A stretch of DNA of 64,000 nt from a virus: IMG/VR virus record IMGVR_UViG_3300044984_002503, positions 1-64,000 of that record; one strand, 5' to 3'. Shown here in pieces: positions 38,920 through 47,864 of the stretch. Position 1 is the stretch's first letter. Each line of letters starts with the position of its first letter. Made by a program: the position numbers and the translations under genes. A model generated the notes under the pieces. The model was not told where the DNA came from, made no database searches, and was given only the letters and a program-made list of their open reading frames with translations.

Positions 38920-39232
38920 AATAATAAAAATGATTTTCTAACGCTGCCTTATAATCCTGTAATGAAGGTAGTAATGGAAAAGGAATTATCAATATAGCAC
39001 CATCATATATGTTGTTTTCAAGTCCACCAAATTGTGGATTAGCTTGGAGTATTAACCAACTAAAGTATGGTGAATTGTAATACTCTTGAGAAACTTTATC
39101 TAATCTACTTTGAGCGACTTTATAGATGTAAGCTTTATCCGTAGATTTTTGGGCGATTGGCACATACGGTACAACGGTTTGTTCTCCGTTAATTAAAAAA
39201 TCACTATATCTATTCCAGTATTGAAATGCCAT
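38909..39232 (-). CDS. Baseplate wedge protein with LysM-like fold, T4 gp53-like
   Basis: In this 107-aa protein, residues ~30-90 read YIYKVAQSRLDKVSQEYY, then SPYFSWLILQANPQ, then IYDGAILIIPFPLL. This matches the LysM-type pattern (Y.V...D.L..IA..YYG....W..I..AN......G..I.IP) used by gp53-like and related baseplate proteins. It overlaps both neighbours (one base with the 1683-aa gene, 11 bases with the 1187-aa gene). In T4, gp53 completes the inner baseplate ring with gp6 and gp25, which here are encoded 18 kb away. Confidence 0.7.
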   Translation of the reverse strand: MAFQYWNRYSDFLINGEQTVVPYVPIAQKSTDKAYIYKVAQSRLDKVSQEYYNSPYFSWLILQANPQFGGLENNIYDGAILIIPFPLLPSLQDYKAALENHFYYYGR

Positions 39233-42200
39233 TAGTTTAATTTTGCTTTAGAAATGTATGCTCCTGTCGTATTACCATCAGTATCATTCCAAGTGTTTTT
39301 ATTTGTGTTTTGATTTGTTGTCGCCCCTAAACCTTTAATCATATTTTTTTGTGATTTTACCTTATCTTCAGACGCGCTATTTTCAATAGTATATGTAAAT
39401 TCCCTTGTTTTAGTAGTAAATGGTGTATAAATTAAAAAGTCTTTTAATTTTGTTTTTTCCATATTTTCAATAAAAGATTTAGTTATATTATTCTCCCCTA
39501 AGAAAACAGGTTTTGTAACAGTCAACCAATATGCGTCAAATACCGCATCGATATTGTCAGCCCCCTTACCAATTATTGATTTATTACCAATTATATTACC
39601 AATTATTGCCGTTTTAAATGTTTGATATTTTTTATCATCAAGTATATCGTCTGATAAAATCATATATTCTTGTTTAAATGATACATTATCAAATAACGAA
39701 TTTTTACTAAAAGGTACAAAAACTTGTTCAACAGTTGTCGCTTTTGATATCCCATCACTAACACTAAAAACTAAAGTACCTGTATATTCTTTACTATCTG
39801 CAGGATATACAAATGTTGAGTCGGTCCCAATAACTTGATTAAAGTTTTTAATACCGAGTTGTATTTTTTTAACATCATCCACTAATTCTATTAATGTGTC
39901 GGCACCTGAGGAAGATGTTGACACTTTTGTTGTACCTGAAGTCACATAAACTTTGGCATTACCCGTACTACCTTGTAACCCATCAGTTCCATTATTTAAG
40001 GTTCCAGCAAAAGTAATAAGATTTGTTTTACCCATTGTTTGAAGATAACTTTGTTCAATAGTTGTTAAATCTTGGGTGATTTTAAAAATTGCGTTTTGAA
40101 ATGCACTTCTTTTATTTTTAACAAAATTAAAATAATTGTCTTGTACTGTTGAAATTAATCTTTTAGAGAAGTCTCTAATTGGTGCACTTATAAACTCTAT
40201 AAATGGGTCATTATCATTTTTAATGTTTTTTTCAAATGCTCCAAAAATTTCATCAAATCTTTTTTCAACACCACTAGGTTTACCAAAAAGAACAACAGGG
40301 ATTTCATTATCAACATTTAATTTACCCTGTGTGTACGAGCGTTGTAACATCCATTGTTGACGAACCGCATTATTATATTGACTAACGGTTTCTTTTGTTT
40401 TATTAACAACAGTAGTAAAATATGTTTGAGTATCTTTAACTACTTTATCCATAAATTCTGAATAATTTAATGTTCCCGTTTCACCACTAGCGGTAATATT
40501 ATTACTAGTTATTTTTCCAACCGTTCCATTATTATCCTGACCGGCATTAGGTTCTGCCTGATTAACAGCAGGAGGTGCCGGCGGATTATTTAACGCTAAA
40601 AATTCTTTATCCAATACTTTTAATAATTCCTTATTTGAAGTAACATCAGACCTATCATCATATATTTCTGTATTTGCATAATAGTTAAATGTCAAAGCGT
40701 TTTGTAATTTATCTACAGATTCTTTTAATCCACTACCACCAACAAAATTGAACGCCATTGTTACATTGGCAATCATTGGTTGCACACCAATCCCTTCAGG
40801 ATTAATATCCAATTGTTCATATGTTAATGCCAATGAAGTTGGGATAATTTTTGTATTATAAAAATCCCCAATTCTTAAAATTAATACCGGTGGAGCACCG
40901 AAAGCCGTGTTAATAGCGTTATTATATTCTAACACGGGTTTACTTTGAGGTGTATTTTGTTTTATTGTTGGTATAGTATTCCCAGGTCTCATACATTGTT
41001 GTAAAAATGTAAGTCTTGTATTCAACCCTTCCGGTGTTGTTGAGTGAAATGCTGGTTGGAAAAATTTCAACTTATCTTTAAGGTTATCATAAACCATTGG
41101 AGTTTCAGTCTTAATTGTTTCAAAATAATCACACTCCGATAATAAAGACCTTAAAACTCTTTTAGTTATATTATCGTATGGTCTTCTTTCTTGAGTAATT
41201 ACTTCTTCTTTAACTGTTTTTGTCACAACATTACCAACCGTAACTTCTGTATATTGTGGTACAGGAGGTGATTTAGGTGCGTTTAATGTTGACTCAATTG
41301 CCGATATGTAAGCTCTCCTACAAGCCATCGCGGCTGTTGTAAAAATGTCTTTTGACCCTGCTTGTGTATCACCTCCAGGGGTATTAACATCACTATCGGT
41401 ACAATTTACTGTCGTCCCTTGTTTAGTTAAATTGTCAGCGGTAAATGGACCTGTAGAACTATTTGCCATACGTGGCTGAGTGTTTTGAATATTTTCACCA
41501 AACGCTTTACCTTCTTTAATGATTAATCTTTTTTGTGTAACAAACGCAGCAACATTAGTATCTTCTTCAAAAAATTTCTTAAGTGATGATATTCTTCGTT
41601 TGGATAATTCAACATTATATGTTTGTGTCGCAGGTGCAGAACAACTCGAATCAATCATGACCGTAACAATCCCATCAGGATATTGTTTTAATTGTGTTGA
41701 CAAATCAAGTGTCATCGCAGTTAAAACATCATAGTTTGGAGTAACAACAGTGTTAAAAAATTCTCCTAATTGAGCTCCATTAGTTTTTCCTGTGTATATC
41801 GTTACATTAGCAGGAGATGTATATCTAGTATATTCACTTGAATAATTTAAAACATTACTTGGTTTTGGGAAATCATTTCCAAAATAAGCACCTACATTAA
41901 CATATTTTTTAAAATAATCTTTTGTATTACCACCACCTCCAACTTGAGAAATTGGGTCTGTACTTCCGTCAGGTGATTTATCTCCTGTTTGAATGGTACC
42001 TTTAGTATATTCTAATTCTTCCTTAGACACATCTTTTGAACTAATAATGTCTTGTAAATAAGATAGTTCTCCAGGAGGTATATTAGCATATTTTTTGGCA
42101 AGTTCATATAAATCGTATTTTCTACATCCCGCAAAGAATGAGTCCAAAATACTATTAACTCTAGTTTTATTTGTTTCGTTTGCTAATACTTTATTAACAA

Positions 42201-44283
42201 TTACATTTAACACAGATGGGTGGTCAACAACTATTTTCCAAGTTAAACTACCAGTCCTTTGAGTACTTTTATATGTATAAACAGGTTCAGGTCTTCCTAA
42301 GAAATCACTTTGATTCCAATTTGTTGAAACTGATTCACTAAAAGTTAATCCATATGGTGGAAACCACATAACTCTACCACCGTTTGGACCTCTTTCACAA
42401 ATTGCCAAATCGGAAACAGAATACCCAGGAGTGCTTGAGGTTCTCCACGCCAAGTTTTCTAAAGAAAACATATATTTTTTGGCGTAACCATTTACCCCAC
42501 TACCTATTAAATTTGTAGAGTCTTGCCCACCTTCTTGTTTGTTTGGAGCTATATTAAGGTTGTATGTATTATCTAATACTGAATCTGCAAATCTTCTACC
42601 GTTAACTGTAATACCATCAACTTTTTGAAGGTCATTATATTGTAAGTAAGGTATATCTTTGGCAAATACTCTACAATATTCTGTACCTACCTCTTGTCCA
42701 ATAGCACCTGTATATTTATAAACCATTGAACCTTTAGTCATTTCTTTATATCCATCATGAAAGACTTTACTTACTTGGTCAATAGCATTTCCAACATGTT
42801 GTAATCTTCTACCACCTTGAGGTTGACTATCAATAATTCTTTGTGTTTGGTCTAATATTGAACCTTGTTTAAATGTTCTTTCTGTAGACTCAGTTGAATT
42901 ATATGATGAAGGTTTAAAGTCTTGGTCTTGGTTTATAATTTCACCACCAATACCAACTGTCTTACCAGCATTACCTTTGTATTTAGGTGATACCCATGTA
43001 AATCCACCCTCAATACCACCACCGTTACTATATGTTGGACCATTGGCTCCTAAACGAATTTCTTTACTTGGACCTTCATATAGTTGTGCTAACTCTGATG
43101 GACCATAAACAGGAGTTTGTTGTTCTTGTCCAAAAGCGTTAACAGGAACATCTCCACCTGGTGAGAATACTCTTGATGGGTCTGATGTTATACTACCAAC
43201 ATAGAAATTACTATTATTAGTTAAAGTACCTGTTAGTGCACCACCAATTCTATCAATAAGAGTTCTGTCGTAATTTGGTTTGTATTTGTTATAATCAATA
43301 TTTTTAAACAATCTTGATTTTTGTCCTGCACCTGTATTGTTATAAAAAATTTGAGACCCTGTCTGTCCAGCACCAATTAACTTATTAAAGAAATTACCAA
43401 CAGTACTTTGTCCAAAGGCCAATGATAATTGTTGTATTGTCGTTGGTTGACCAGGATTAACGGTAGGGTCAAAATAAGAACCTGGTATTGTAGATGTTGG
43501 TAAAATACTACCTCCTAATCTTAACGCAAAATTAGCCGCCGCTAAAATTGGGTTTGCATTTACCGTGATTGTGTAGTTTGGCTCCAATAATGGAACATTT
43601 CCTGATATAATGTTAACTAAATCAGAACCACTATTAATATTTAAAATATTGGCGCGACCTATTGTGTCTTGATAAATTTGTGCTGCAATCCTTTCTTCAA
43701 ACTCACGTCTAAGTGTTTGAGCCCCTAAACGAGCAATAAAACTATCTTGACTTAACGAACCATTACTACCTGAAGGGTCAGGAGATAATAATATAGATAA
43801 AGGACTATAAAATGATGGTACAAATGTAGTTGGATAGGGTTGATTGTTATAGTTGTTTGTGGTTTGTGGTTTGTCTAATGAATTAAAAAATTCGGCACTA
43901 TCAATTTGTGTTTGCGAACCATTTGAAAAAACATTAAGTGGTTTCCATTTTTGAGATTCGGGTAATGATTGGTCTACAATATGAGCATCTTGAAATCCAT
44001 ATTCGCCCTCATTTGATTTGGTATTCATTAATGCGTTTGGGTCAGGAACTTGTTCATAACCACCCTCATTACCGTATTGGTTAAGAGGATATAATTGATT
44101 TGCAAATGATGGGATATCAATTAATTGGTCAGGACTATCTTGTACAGATGTGTCTGATTGAATATATTCTGTATCAATTGGTTGCGTAGGTCGGTTAGGA
44201 GACTTAGCATAAGGTGTTAAGTTTCTAACAATAAGTTTCTTTCTGAAACCATCCGAATTAATATAATCTAAAGGACTTCCCAT
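39232..44283 (-). CDS. Giant baseplate protein with an OmpA-like peptidoglycan-binding region
   Basis: This is a 1683-aa protein. Residues ~640-730 contain GGRVMWFPPYGLTFSESVS, FLGRPEPVYTYKSTQR and SLTWKIVVDHPS, a beta pattern recurrent in contractile-tail baseplate proteins. Residues ~830-935 resemble an OmpA C-terminal domain: a strand VTVMIDSSCS in place of the GHTD motif, then TQTYNVELSKRRISSLKKFF, matching N..LS.RRA..V...L. Such domains bind peptidoglycan. The remainder is helical and beta-rich with no other known motif. It follows the tape measure gene after 43 bases with a TATTTAT box, and it overlaps the gp53-like gene. It could dock on the cell wall during contraction. Confidence 0.55.
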   Translation of the reverse strand: MGSPLDYINSDGFRKKLIVRNLTPYAKSPNRPTQPIDTEYIQSDTSVQDSPDQLIDIPSFANQLYPLNQYGNEGGYEQVPDPNALMNTKSNEGEYGFQDAHIVDQSLPESQKWKPLNVFSNGSQTQIDSAEFFNSLDKPQTTNNYNNQPYPTTFVPSFYSPLSILLSPDPSGSNGSLSQDSFIARLGAQTLRREFEERIAAQIYQDTIGRANILNINSGSDLVNIISGNVPLLEPNYTITVNANPILAAANFALRLGGSILPTSTIPGSYFDPTVNPGQPTTIQQLSLAFGQSTVGNFFNKLIGAGQTGSQIFYNNTGAGQKSRLFKNIDYNKYKPNYDRTLIDRIGGALTGTLTNNSNFYVGSITSDPSRVFSPGGDVPVNAFGQEQQTPVYGPSELAQLYEGPSKEIRLGANGPTYSNGGGIEGGFTWVSPKYKGNAGKTVGIGGEIINQDQDFKPSSYNSTESTERTFKQGSILDQTQRIIDSQPQGGRRLQHVGNAIDQVSKVFHDGYKEMTKGSMVYKYTGAIGQEVGTEYCRVFAKDIPYLQYNDLQKVDGITVNGRRFADSVLDNTYNLNIAPNKQEGGQDSTNLIGSGVNGYAKKYMFSLENLAWRTSSTPGYSVSDLAICERGPNGGRVMWFPPYGLTFSESVSTNWNQSDFLGRPEPVYTYKSTQRTGSLTWKIVVDHPSVLNVIVNKVLANETNKTRVNSILDSFFAGCRKYDLYELAKKYANIPPGELSYLQDIISSKDVSKEELEYTKGTIQTGDKSPDGSTDPISQVGGGGNTKDYFKKYVNVGAYFGNDFPKPSNVLNYSSEYTRYTSPANVTIYTGKTNGAQLGEFFNTVVTPNYDVLTAMTLDLSTQLKQYPDGIVTVMIDSSCSAPATQTYNVELSKRRISSLKKFFEEDTNVAAFVTQKRLIIKEGKAFGENIQNTQPRMANSSTGPFTADNLTKQGTTVNCTDSDVNTPGGDTQAGSKDIFTTAAMACRRAYISAIESTLNAPKSPPVPQYTEVTVGNVVTKTVKEEVITQERRPYDNITKRVLRSLLSECDYFETIKTETPMVYDNLKDKLKFFQPAFHSTTPEGLNTRLTFLQQCMRPGNTIPTIKQNTPQSKPVLEYNNAINTAFGAPPVLILRIGDFYNTKIIPTSLALTYEQLDINPEGIGVQPMIANVTMAFNFVGGSGLKESVDKLQNALTFNYYANTEIYDDRSDVTSNKELLKVLDKEFLALNNPPAPPAVNQAEPNAGQDNNGTVGKITSNNITASGETGTLNYSEFMDKVVKDTQTYFTTVVNKTKETVSQYNNAVRQQWMLQRSYTQGKLNVDNEIPVVLFGKPSGVEKRFDEIFGAFEKNIKNDNDPFIEFISAPIRDFSKRLISTVQDNYFNFVKNKRSAFQNAIFKITQDLTTIEQSYLQTMGKTNLITFAGTLNNGTDGLQGSTGNAKVYVTSGTTKVSTSSSGADTLIELVDDVKKIQLGIKNFNQVIGTDSTFVYPADSKEYTGTLVFSVSDGISKATTVEQVFVPFSKNSLFDNVSFKQEYMILSDDILDDKKYQTFKTAIIGNIIGNKSIIGKGADNIDAVFDAYWLTVTKPVFLGENNITKSFIENMEKTKLKDFLIYTPFTTKTREFTYTIENSASEDKVKSQKNMIKGLGATTNQNTNKNTWNDTDGNTTGAYISKAKLN

Positions 44284-44295
44284 TAATTACTTTAT

Positions 44296-44305
44296 TAATA
44301 AATAG
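44296..44305 (-). promoter_or_regulatory. Candidate late promoter box (TATTTAT)
   Basis: The minus strand reads CTATTTATTA about 12 bases before the start of the 1683-aa gene, in the 43-base gap after the tape measure gene. Confidence 0.45.
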
Positions 44306-44326
44306 ATTGAGGGTTATTTTTTATCA

Positions 44327-46177
44327 TTAAACCGTAACTTCTTTAGGTGATTTAGTTGGATTGCCGGGACGAGCATTATTATAGGATGTTTGTGCAAATG
44401 CTGTAGAGCGTAATGTACTTGTAATGGCTTTAGTTACTTGTTCCATTTGTGATGGGTTTAAATCTTTCGCACCATTTCCTGTAAAATTAACATTAACATT
44501 AACTGTACCATCATAAGTAACATTTTGACTTTTACTTCCAAAAGCGCCCTCCGTTGATGAGGATTCTTTTAAATCTTTTGTTTGTCTTCCTTCAATAAGT
44601 GAAGATATATTTTTATTACCGTAAACAGTATTTTTTTCTTTTGCTTTAGCAGCATTTTCTGTTTTGTCTAATTCGTTTAAAATTTTATTATAACCTTCTT
44701 GAACCATTTTGTCCAAACCTGTTTGATTAGGGTTTTTATCACGAGCTTCTTTTATTGATTTATTAAAACTAGATAATAATTTTGAATTAATGTTTTCCCC
44801 TTGTTCTCCCATCTTTTTAAGATAATCGCTAAGAGCGTCTGTTGGGGTTTTCTTACCCTCTTGGATATCTTTATACAGTGATTTCATATCACCTAACGCT
44901 GTTGTTAATTCTCCTCTAACTGCCTCAGGACTTGCAAAGTTTCGTGATGCTGCTCCTGTTAAATCAGTACTTCTTGACCTAGCAGATTCTGAAAGTCTTA
45001 ATAAATCTTTTTGTGTTACAGCACCTCCAATAACCGCCGATTTAATCGCCTTTACATCAGACGAAATTATGTCAGAATAATTCATTTGTTTTCTGGCAAT
45101 GTCTTCTAAAGTTTTTGGACCTGTTTTTTGTTGTTCAATTAATTTATCAAATTCAGGTTGTGTTAATTCTGCCAATTCTTTTTTGGTACCATCTTCTAAA
45201 GTCACTTTGTATTTACCATCTTGCATTGTCGCAATGTTAGCTAAATATTGTTTGTCTTCTTCACTTGCAATTGTAAGTCCCGCTGTTTTAATCGCTGATA
45301 ATCTTTGGTCCAATTCCGCAGCCGCAAGACCCATTTTACTCATCTCTCTAGCACTAACACCTGTTTGAGTCTCCATTTCTTTTAAAGTTAATACACCCTG
45401 TGGGTTAATTTTAAAAGTTTTTGTTTTTTCATCAAAATAAGTAAATTGTTTGGCAACATCCGCCAAGCTATTTTGTAAACCTGATGGGTCATTAATTGAC
45501 TGATTCATTAATGCAAATGGGTCGGCGAGAGCTCCTGCAGATATTCCCAATCTTTGGAATGCTGCTGCAGTTTCAATTGCACCTTCAGGAGTTAACACTT
45601 TTTCCGCTAATGCAAATGTTTGACCCATATCAAATCTTAACATTGACGCTTGGGCTGCCATTTTGGTTAAACCTTGAACACCACCTTCAAATTGGTAACG
45701 ATTCATTTGACCCATGTTGTCTTGAACATCTTTCATTACCTGTTTGGTGTTACCACCAATACTTTGAATATAATTGATTGATTTTTCTAATTCTTCTGGT
45801 ATTTGGGAAATACCAACTCCAATATCCATAAATTTTTCAGATAACTCCCCAACAGAAGTTCCTAAAATTTTCTGAGCCGCGTACATTTGCTCCACATCTT
45901 CTTTATTCGCAACAACATTTCTTCTTGAAGCGATAGCTATTTCACTAATAGTATCAGCAACGGCACCTAAATCCCCACCTAATCTAACAATTCCAGGTGA
46001 AGTGTCTGCAAGAGAAGTTTTTAATTCATTAATTCTTTCTCTTGTCTGTCCAAAAAGTTTGTTGATTTGTCCAGCGGTGGAACTAATTCTTTCGTATCCA
46101 TACTCAAATTCTTTAGCTGAGAAATTTGTAGCATCTTTCATCTCATTTAAAAATCCGTCTTCTGTATTATCTGCCAT
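44327..46177 (-). CDS. Tail tape measure protein
   Basis: This 616-aa protein is nearly the length of T4 gp29 (590 aa). It is largely alpha-helical and rich in Ala, Lys, Glu and Gln, with helix-forming stretches throughout (RERINELKTSLAD, AAAELDQRLSAIK, NKILNELDKTENAAKAKEK). It is compositionally unlike the aromatic-rich baseplate proteins. Its place directly after a tail assembly chaperone carrying a frameshift extension is the classic tape measure position. In the virion it sits inside the tail tube and sets its length. A TATTTAT box and a terminator lie between it and the chaperone gene. Confidence 0.72.
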   Translation of the reverse strand: MADNTEDGFLNEMKDATNFSAKEFEYGYERISSTAGQINKLFGQTRERINELKTSLADTSPGIVRLGGDLGAVADTISEIAIASRRNVVANKEDVEQMYAAQKILGTSVGELSEKFMDIGVGISQIPEELEKSINYIQSIGGNTKQVMKDVQDNMGQMNRYQFEGGVQGLTKMAAQASMLRFDMGQTFALAEKVLTPEGAIETAAAFQRLGISAGALADPFALMNQSINDPSGLQNSLADVAKQFTYFDEKTKTFKINPQGVLTLKEMETQTGVSAREMSKMGLAAAELDQRLSAIKTAGLTIASEEDKQYLANIATMQDGKYKVTLEDGTKKELAELTQPEFDKLIEQQKTGPKTLEDIARKQMNYSDIISSDVKAIKSAVIGGAVTQKDLLRLSESARSRSTDLTGAASRNFASPEAVRGELTTALGDMKSLYKDIQEGKKTPTDALSDYLKKMGEQGENINSKLLSSFNKSIKEARDKNPNQTGLDKMVQEGYNKILNELDKTENAAKAKEKNTVYGNKNISSLIEGRQTKDLKESSSTEGAFGSKSQNVTYDGTVNVNVNFTGNGAKDLNPSQMEQVTKAITSTLRSTAFAQTSYNNARPGNPTKSPKEVTV

Positions 46178-46198
46178 ATTATAATTGTATTAGTTATT

Positions 46199-46207
46199 TA
46201 TAAATAC
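46199..46207 (-). promoter_or_regulatory. Candidate late promoter box for the tape measure gene
   Basis: The minus strand reads GTATTTATA immediately after the chaperone terminator and 21 bases before the tape measure start. The terminator-promoter order supports a new transcript. Confidence 0.5.
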
Positions 46208-46233
46208 AAAAGGACTGAGTTTTCAGTCCTTTT
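46208..46233 (-). terminator. Rho-independent terminator after the chaperone frameshift extension
   Basis: A stem of 11 bp (AAAAGGACTGA / TCAGTCCTTTT) with a GTTT loop has A/T runs on both sides. The TGA stop of the frameshifted chaperone extension lies inside the stem, so coding sequence runs right up to the terminator. Confidence 0.88.
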
Positions 46234-46382
46234 TATTATCTTCAATCCATTTATCTAGTAAATATTTCCTCATAAAAAGAGGCATTATTAAAAAATCTTG
46301 GTATCCTATGTGTAATAACGTAGTCAAATAGTAATATTCATCGAGCTGACTTTTCCTATAATCAGAAGAAAGGACGAAAAAA
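46223..46382 (-). CDS. Putative +1 frameshift extension of the tail assembly chaperone
   Basis: The zero frame of the chaperone ends at a TGA (46362-46364). The +1 frame is open from the six-T run at 46377-46382 to a TGA at 46223-46225, about 52 codons. The extension is protein-like: it contains DYRKSQLDEYYYLTTLL and then MPLFMRKYLLDKWIEDN, the Y..L..L....Y.....MP...R.YL..K pattern seen at the ends of tail assembly chaperones. It has no suitable start codon of its own near its beginning. On TTT TTT C, a tRNA-Phe can move from UUU to UUC and re-pair perfectly, giving a plausible +1 slip. The arrangement mirrors lambda G/GT, where a fraction of chaperone molecules gains a C-terminal domain that contacts the tape measure. 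Confidence 0.65.
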
Positions 46383-47105
46383 GTCAACCCCAAATCCTAC
46401 ATTAACTGTAAGTTTTTCTCCTGATGGGGTTGTAACTGTGCGTGTCATATCTAATCTTGGTTCATTATCATTCATAAATTTTCGTATGAATTTTGAATCC
46501 GCGATTGGCATCGACTCAATAAATTTTGCGATTTCGCCTTTATCGGTTATCCCGTTAACTTCAATAATTTCTTTTTGAAGTCTTAATGTAACTGTTGGTA
46601 CAACTCTACCTGCAGGGTAAGTGTCTGCAATTCTTTGATTTTCCAAAATTTCACCATAAGTCATTGGTTTTAACTTAATAGTATTTTGTGATTTTGGTAA
46701 AGTGGTAATAAAAGTACCGTCCTCATTAGGTTGTTGTCCTTGACTGATTGATAGTTGGTCTAAAGCAACCGTAGTTTTAAAAGGTTTCCGAGTACCAGGG
46801 TCAGTAAGTGTTAACTCCATTTCAGGGCCAAAAGCCGTGTTTCGTAAAAAGATAAGTATTGCCTCAACATCACCTTCTAACATATCTTCAACACGTAAAT
46901 CTGGTTCGTAAATTTTGGTTCTTAAAAGATTTTGAGTCATTCCGTCACCACCCGCCATTAATAAATTCTCATCATTAGCGGTTAAATAACCGACTTTGAT
47001 AGATTTTTTCTTGTTTTTGTAAAAGACTCCCTGAGATGGTAATGGTACCACATCGTGGGGTAGCGTAAAATTCGCTTGTCCGTATTCTTTTGATTGATTA
47101 TCCAT
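46362..47105 (-). CDS. Tail assembly/baseplate chaperone, T4 gp26-family-like
   Basis: In this 247-aa protein, the N-terminal third reads LPSQGVFYKNKKKSIKVGYLTANDENLL, followed by LLEGDVEAILIFLRNTAFG-type sequence, which is the pattern of the T4 baseplate hub/chaperone family (LPS.G..Y......V.V..LT..DE..L, then D....L..LR...FG). The gene lies between tail tube and tape measure, the usual place of tail assembly chaperones. Its zero frame ends GVDFFRPFF, and the +1 frame continues for another ~46 codons past that stop (see the extension entry). The upstream gap carries a TATTTAT box and a hairpin with a T run just before the ATG, which may limit its expression relative to the tail tube. Confidence 0.7.
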   Translation of the reverse strand: MDNQSKEYGQANFTLPHDVVPLPSQGVFYKNKKKSIKVGYLTANDENLLMAGGDGMTQNLLRTKIYEPDLRVEDMLEGDVEAILIFLRNTAFGPEMELTLTDPGTRKPFKTTVALDQLSISQGQQPNEDGTFITTLPKSQNTIKLKPMTYGEILENQRIADTYPAGRVVPTVTLRLQKEIIEVNGITDKGEIAKFIESMPIADSKFIRKFMNDNEPRLDMTRTVTTPSGEKLTVNVGFGVDFFRPFF

Positions 47106-47115
47106 ATAAAAAATT

Positions 47116-47143
47116 AACCGTAAAGTTTATGTTCTTTACGGTT
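47116..47143 (-). terminator. Terminator-like hairpin just ahead of the chaperone gene
   Basis: A perfect 10-bp stem (AACCGTAAAG / CTTTACGGTT) with an 8-base loop is followed on the minus strand by AATTTTTTAT and then the chaperone ATG. It lies after the tail tube stop, so it can end the abundant tube transcript. It could also act as an attenuator for the chaperone. Confidence 0.75.
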
Positions 47144-47166
47144 AAATATAATTAGTATTAATTTTT

Positions 47167-47175
47167 TATAAATAG
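47167..47175 (-). promoter_or_regulatory. Candidate late promoter box (TATTTAT) upstream of the attenuator-like hairpin
   Basis: The minus strand reads CTATTTATA 61 bases before the chaperone start and 24 bases before the hairpin. This order (box, hairpin with T run, ATG) differs from the other boxes, which are close to the ATG. Confidence 0.4.
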
Positions 47176-47196
47176 AAAGACTATTCTATTACTATA

Positions 47197-47685
47197 TCAG
47201 TAAACAAGTACACATCTATCCATACGAAGTGTCGCAGTGATTGTTGCTAACGCGTCTGTATTGTAAGCCAACGCATTGAAGTTTACATCTGTTAAGAATG
47301 TTCCGTAAAGAATCCATTTTTCAACAACAACTCCTGTTGGGTCTAACATTTCAAGGTCAATATCTTTTTTATAACCCGCAGCATATCCCATACGACCTGT
47401 TACAGACTCAGCATGTAAACGAACCCACTCCATAAGAGCTTGTGATGCAGAAGGACCAATTGGGTCTCTAAATGTTACATTAATTGTTTGCCAGTTGAAT
47501 CTACCAGCAACATAAGTTGAAGTATTTAAGAACGGTATTTCCGTCGCTGCAATGGTAATGTGTGGTCTTGATGTAGACTCTACAAACCATTCATTAATCC
47601 CTAAACTTGATGGAAACCTTAAAATGAATCGGTTTTGTCTTTTCGGTTCATAAGGAATCGGCATTTTCATCAATAAATCAGCCAT
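47197..47685 (-). CDS. 19: Tail tube protein, T4 gp19-like
   Basis: This 162-aa protein matches the size of T4 gp19 (163 aa). The sequence has the tube-protein pattern: a basic start (PYEPKRQNRFILRFPSSLGI), WFVESTSRP, then the beta-hairpin FNWQTINVTFRDPIGPSASQALMEW, and a C-terminal VDFNAL-type hairpin (TDVNFNALAYNTDALATITATLRMD). It polymerises into the inner tube through which DNA passes. A TATTTAT box lies 33 bases upstream, and a terminator-like hairpin follows. Confidence 0.88.
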   Translation of the reverse strand: MADLLMKMPIPYEPKRQNRFILRFPSSLGINEWFVESTSRPHITIAATEIPFLNTSTYVAGRFNWQTINVTFRDPIGPSASQALMEWVRLHAESVTGRMGYAAGYKKDIDLEMLDPTGVVVEKWILYGTFLTDVNFNALAYNTDALATITATLRMDRCVLVY

Positions 47686-47718
47686 ATTATTTAAATTAGT
47701 TTTTCTTTGTTTATTATC

Positions 47719-47727
47719 ATAAATATA
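47719..47727 (-). promoter_or_regulatory. Candidate late promoter box for the tail tube gene
   Basis: The minus strand reads TATATTTAT, with TTTGGA just upstream, 33 bases before the tail tube start. It lies downstream of the CTAGT repeat cluster. Confidence 0.5.
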
Positions 47728-47787
47728 TCCAAATGGAAAATATTTTTATTGACTTTCTGAAATTAAATTATTATCATTATATTCCAG

Positions 47788-47864
47788 ACTAGTTTATTTA
47801 ATTCTAGTTATTTTAACTAGTTTTTTTTCTTTATTTATTTAATACTAGTTTTTTATTACTAGTT
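47788..47864. repeat. Cluster of five CTAGT repeats at ~14-base spacing
   Basis: Copies of (A)CTAGT(T) occur at 47788, 47803, 47816, 47844 and 47858. The intervals are 15, 13, 28 and 14 bases, i.e. about one or two units of 14. The sequence between them is almost pure A/T. ACTAGT is a palindrome, so each copy could bind a dimeric protein. The cluster is in the gap between the HAD-like gene and the tail tube gene; the last copy overlaps the HAD stop codon. Confidence 0.7.
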
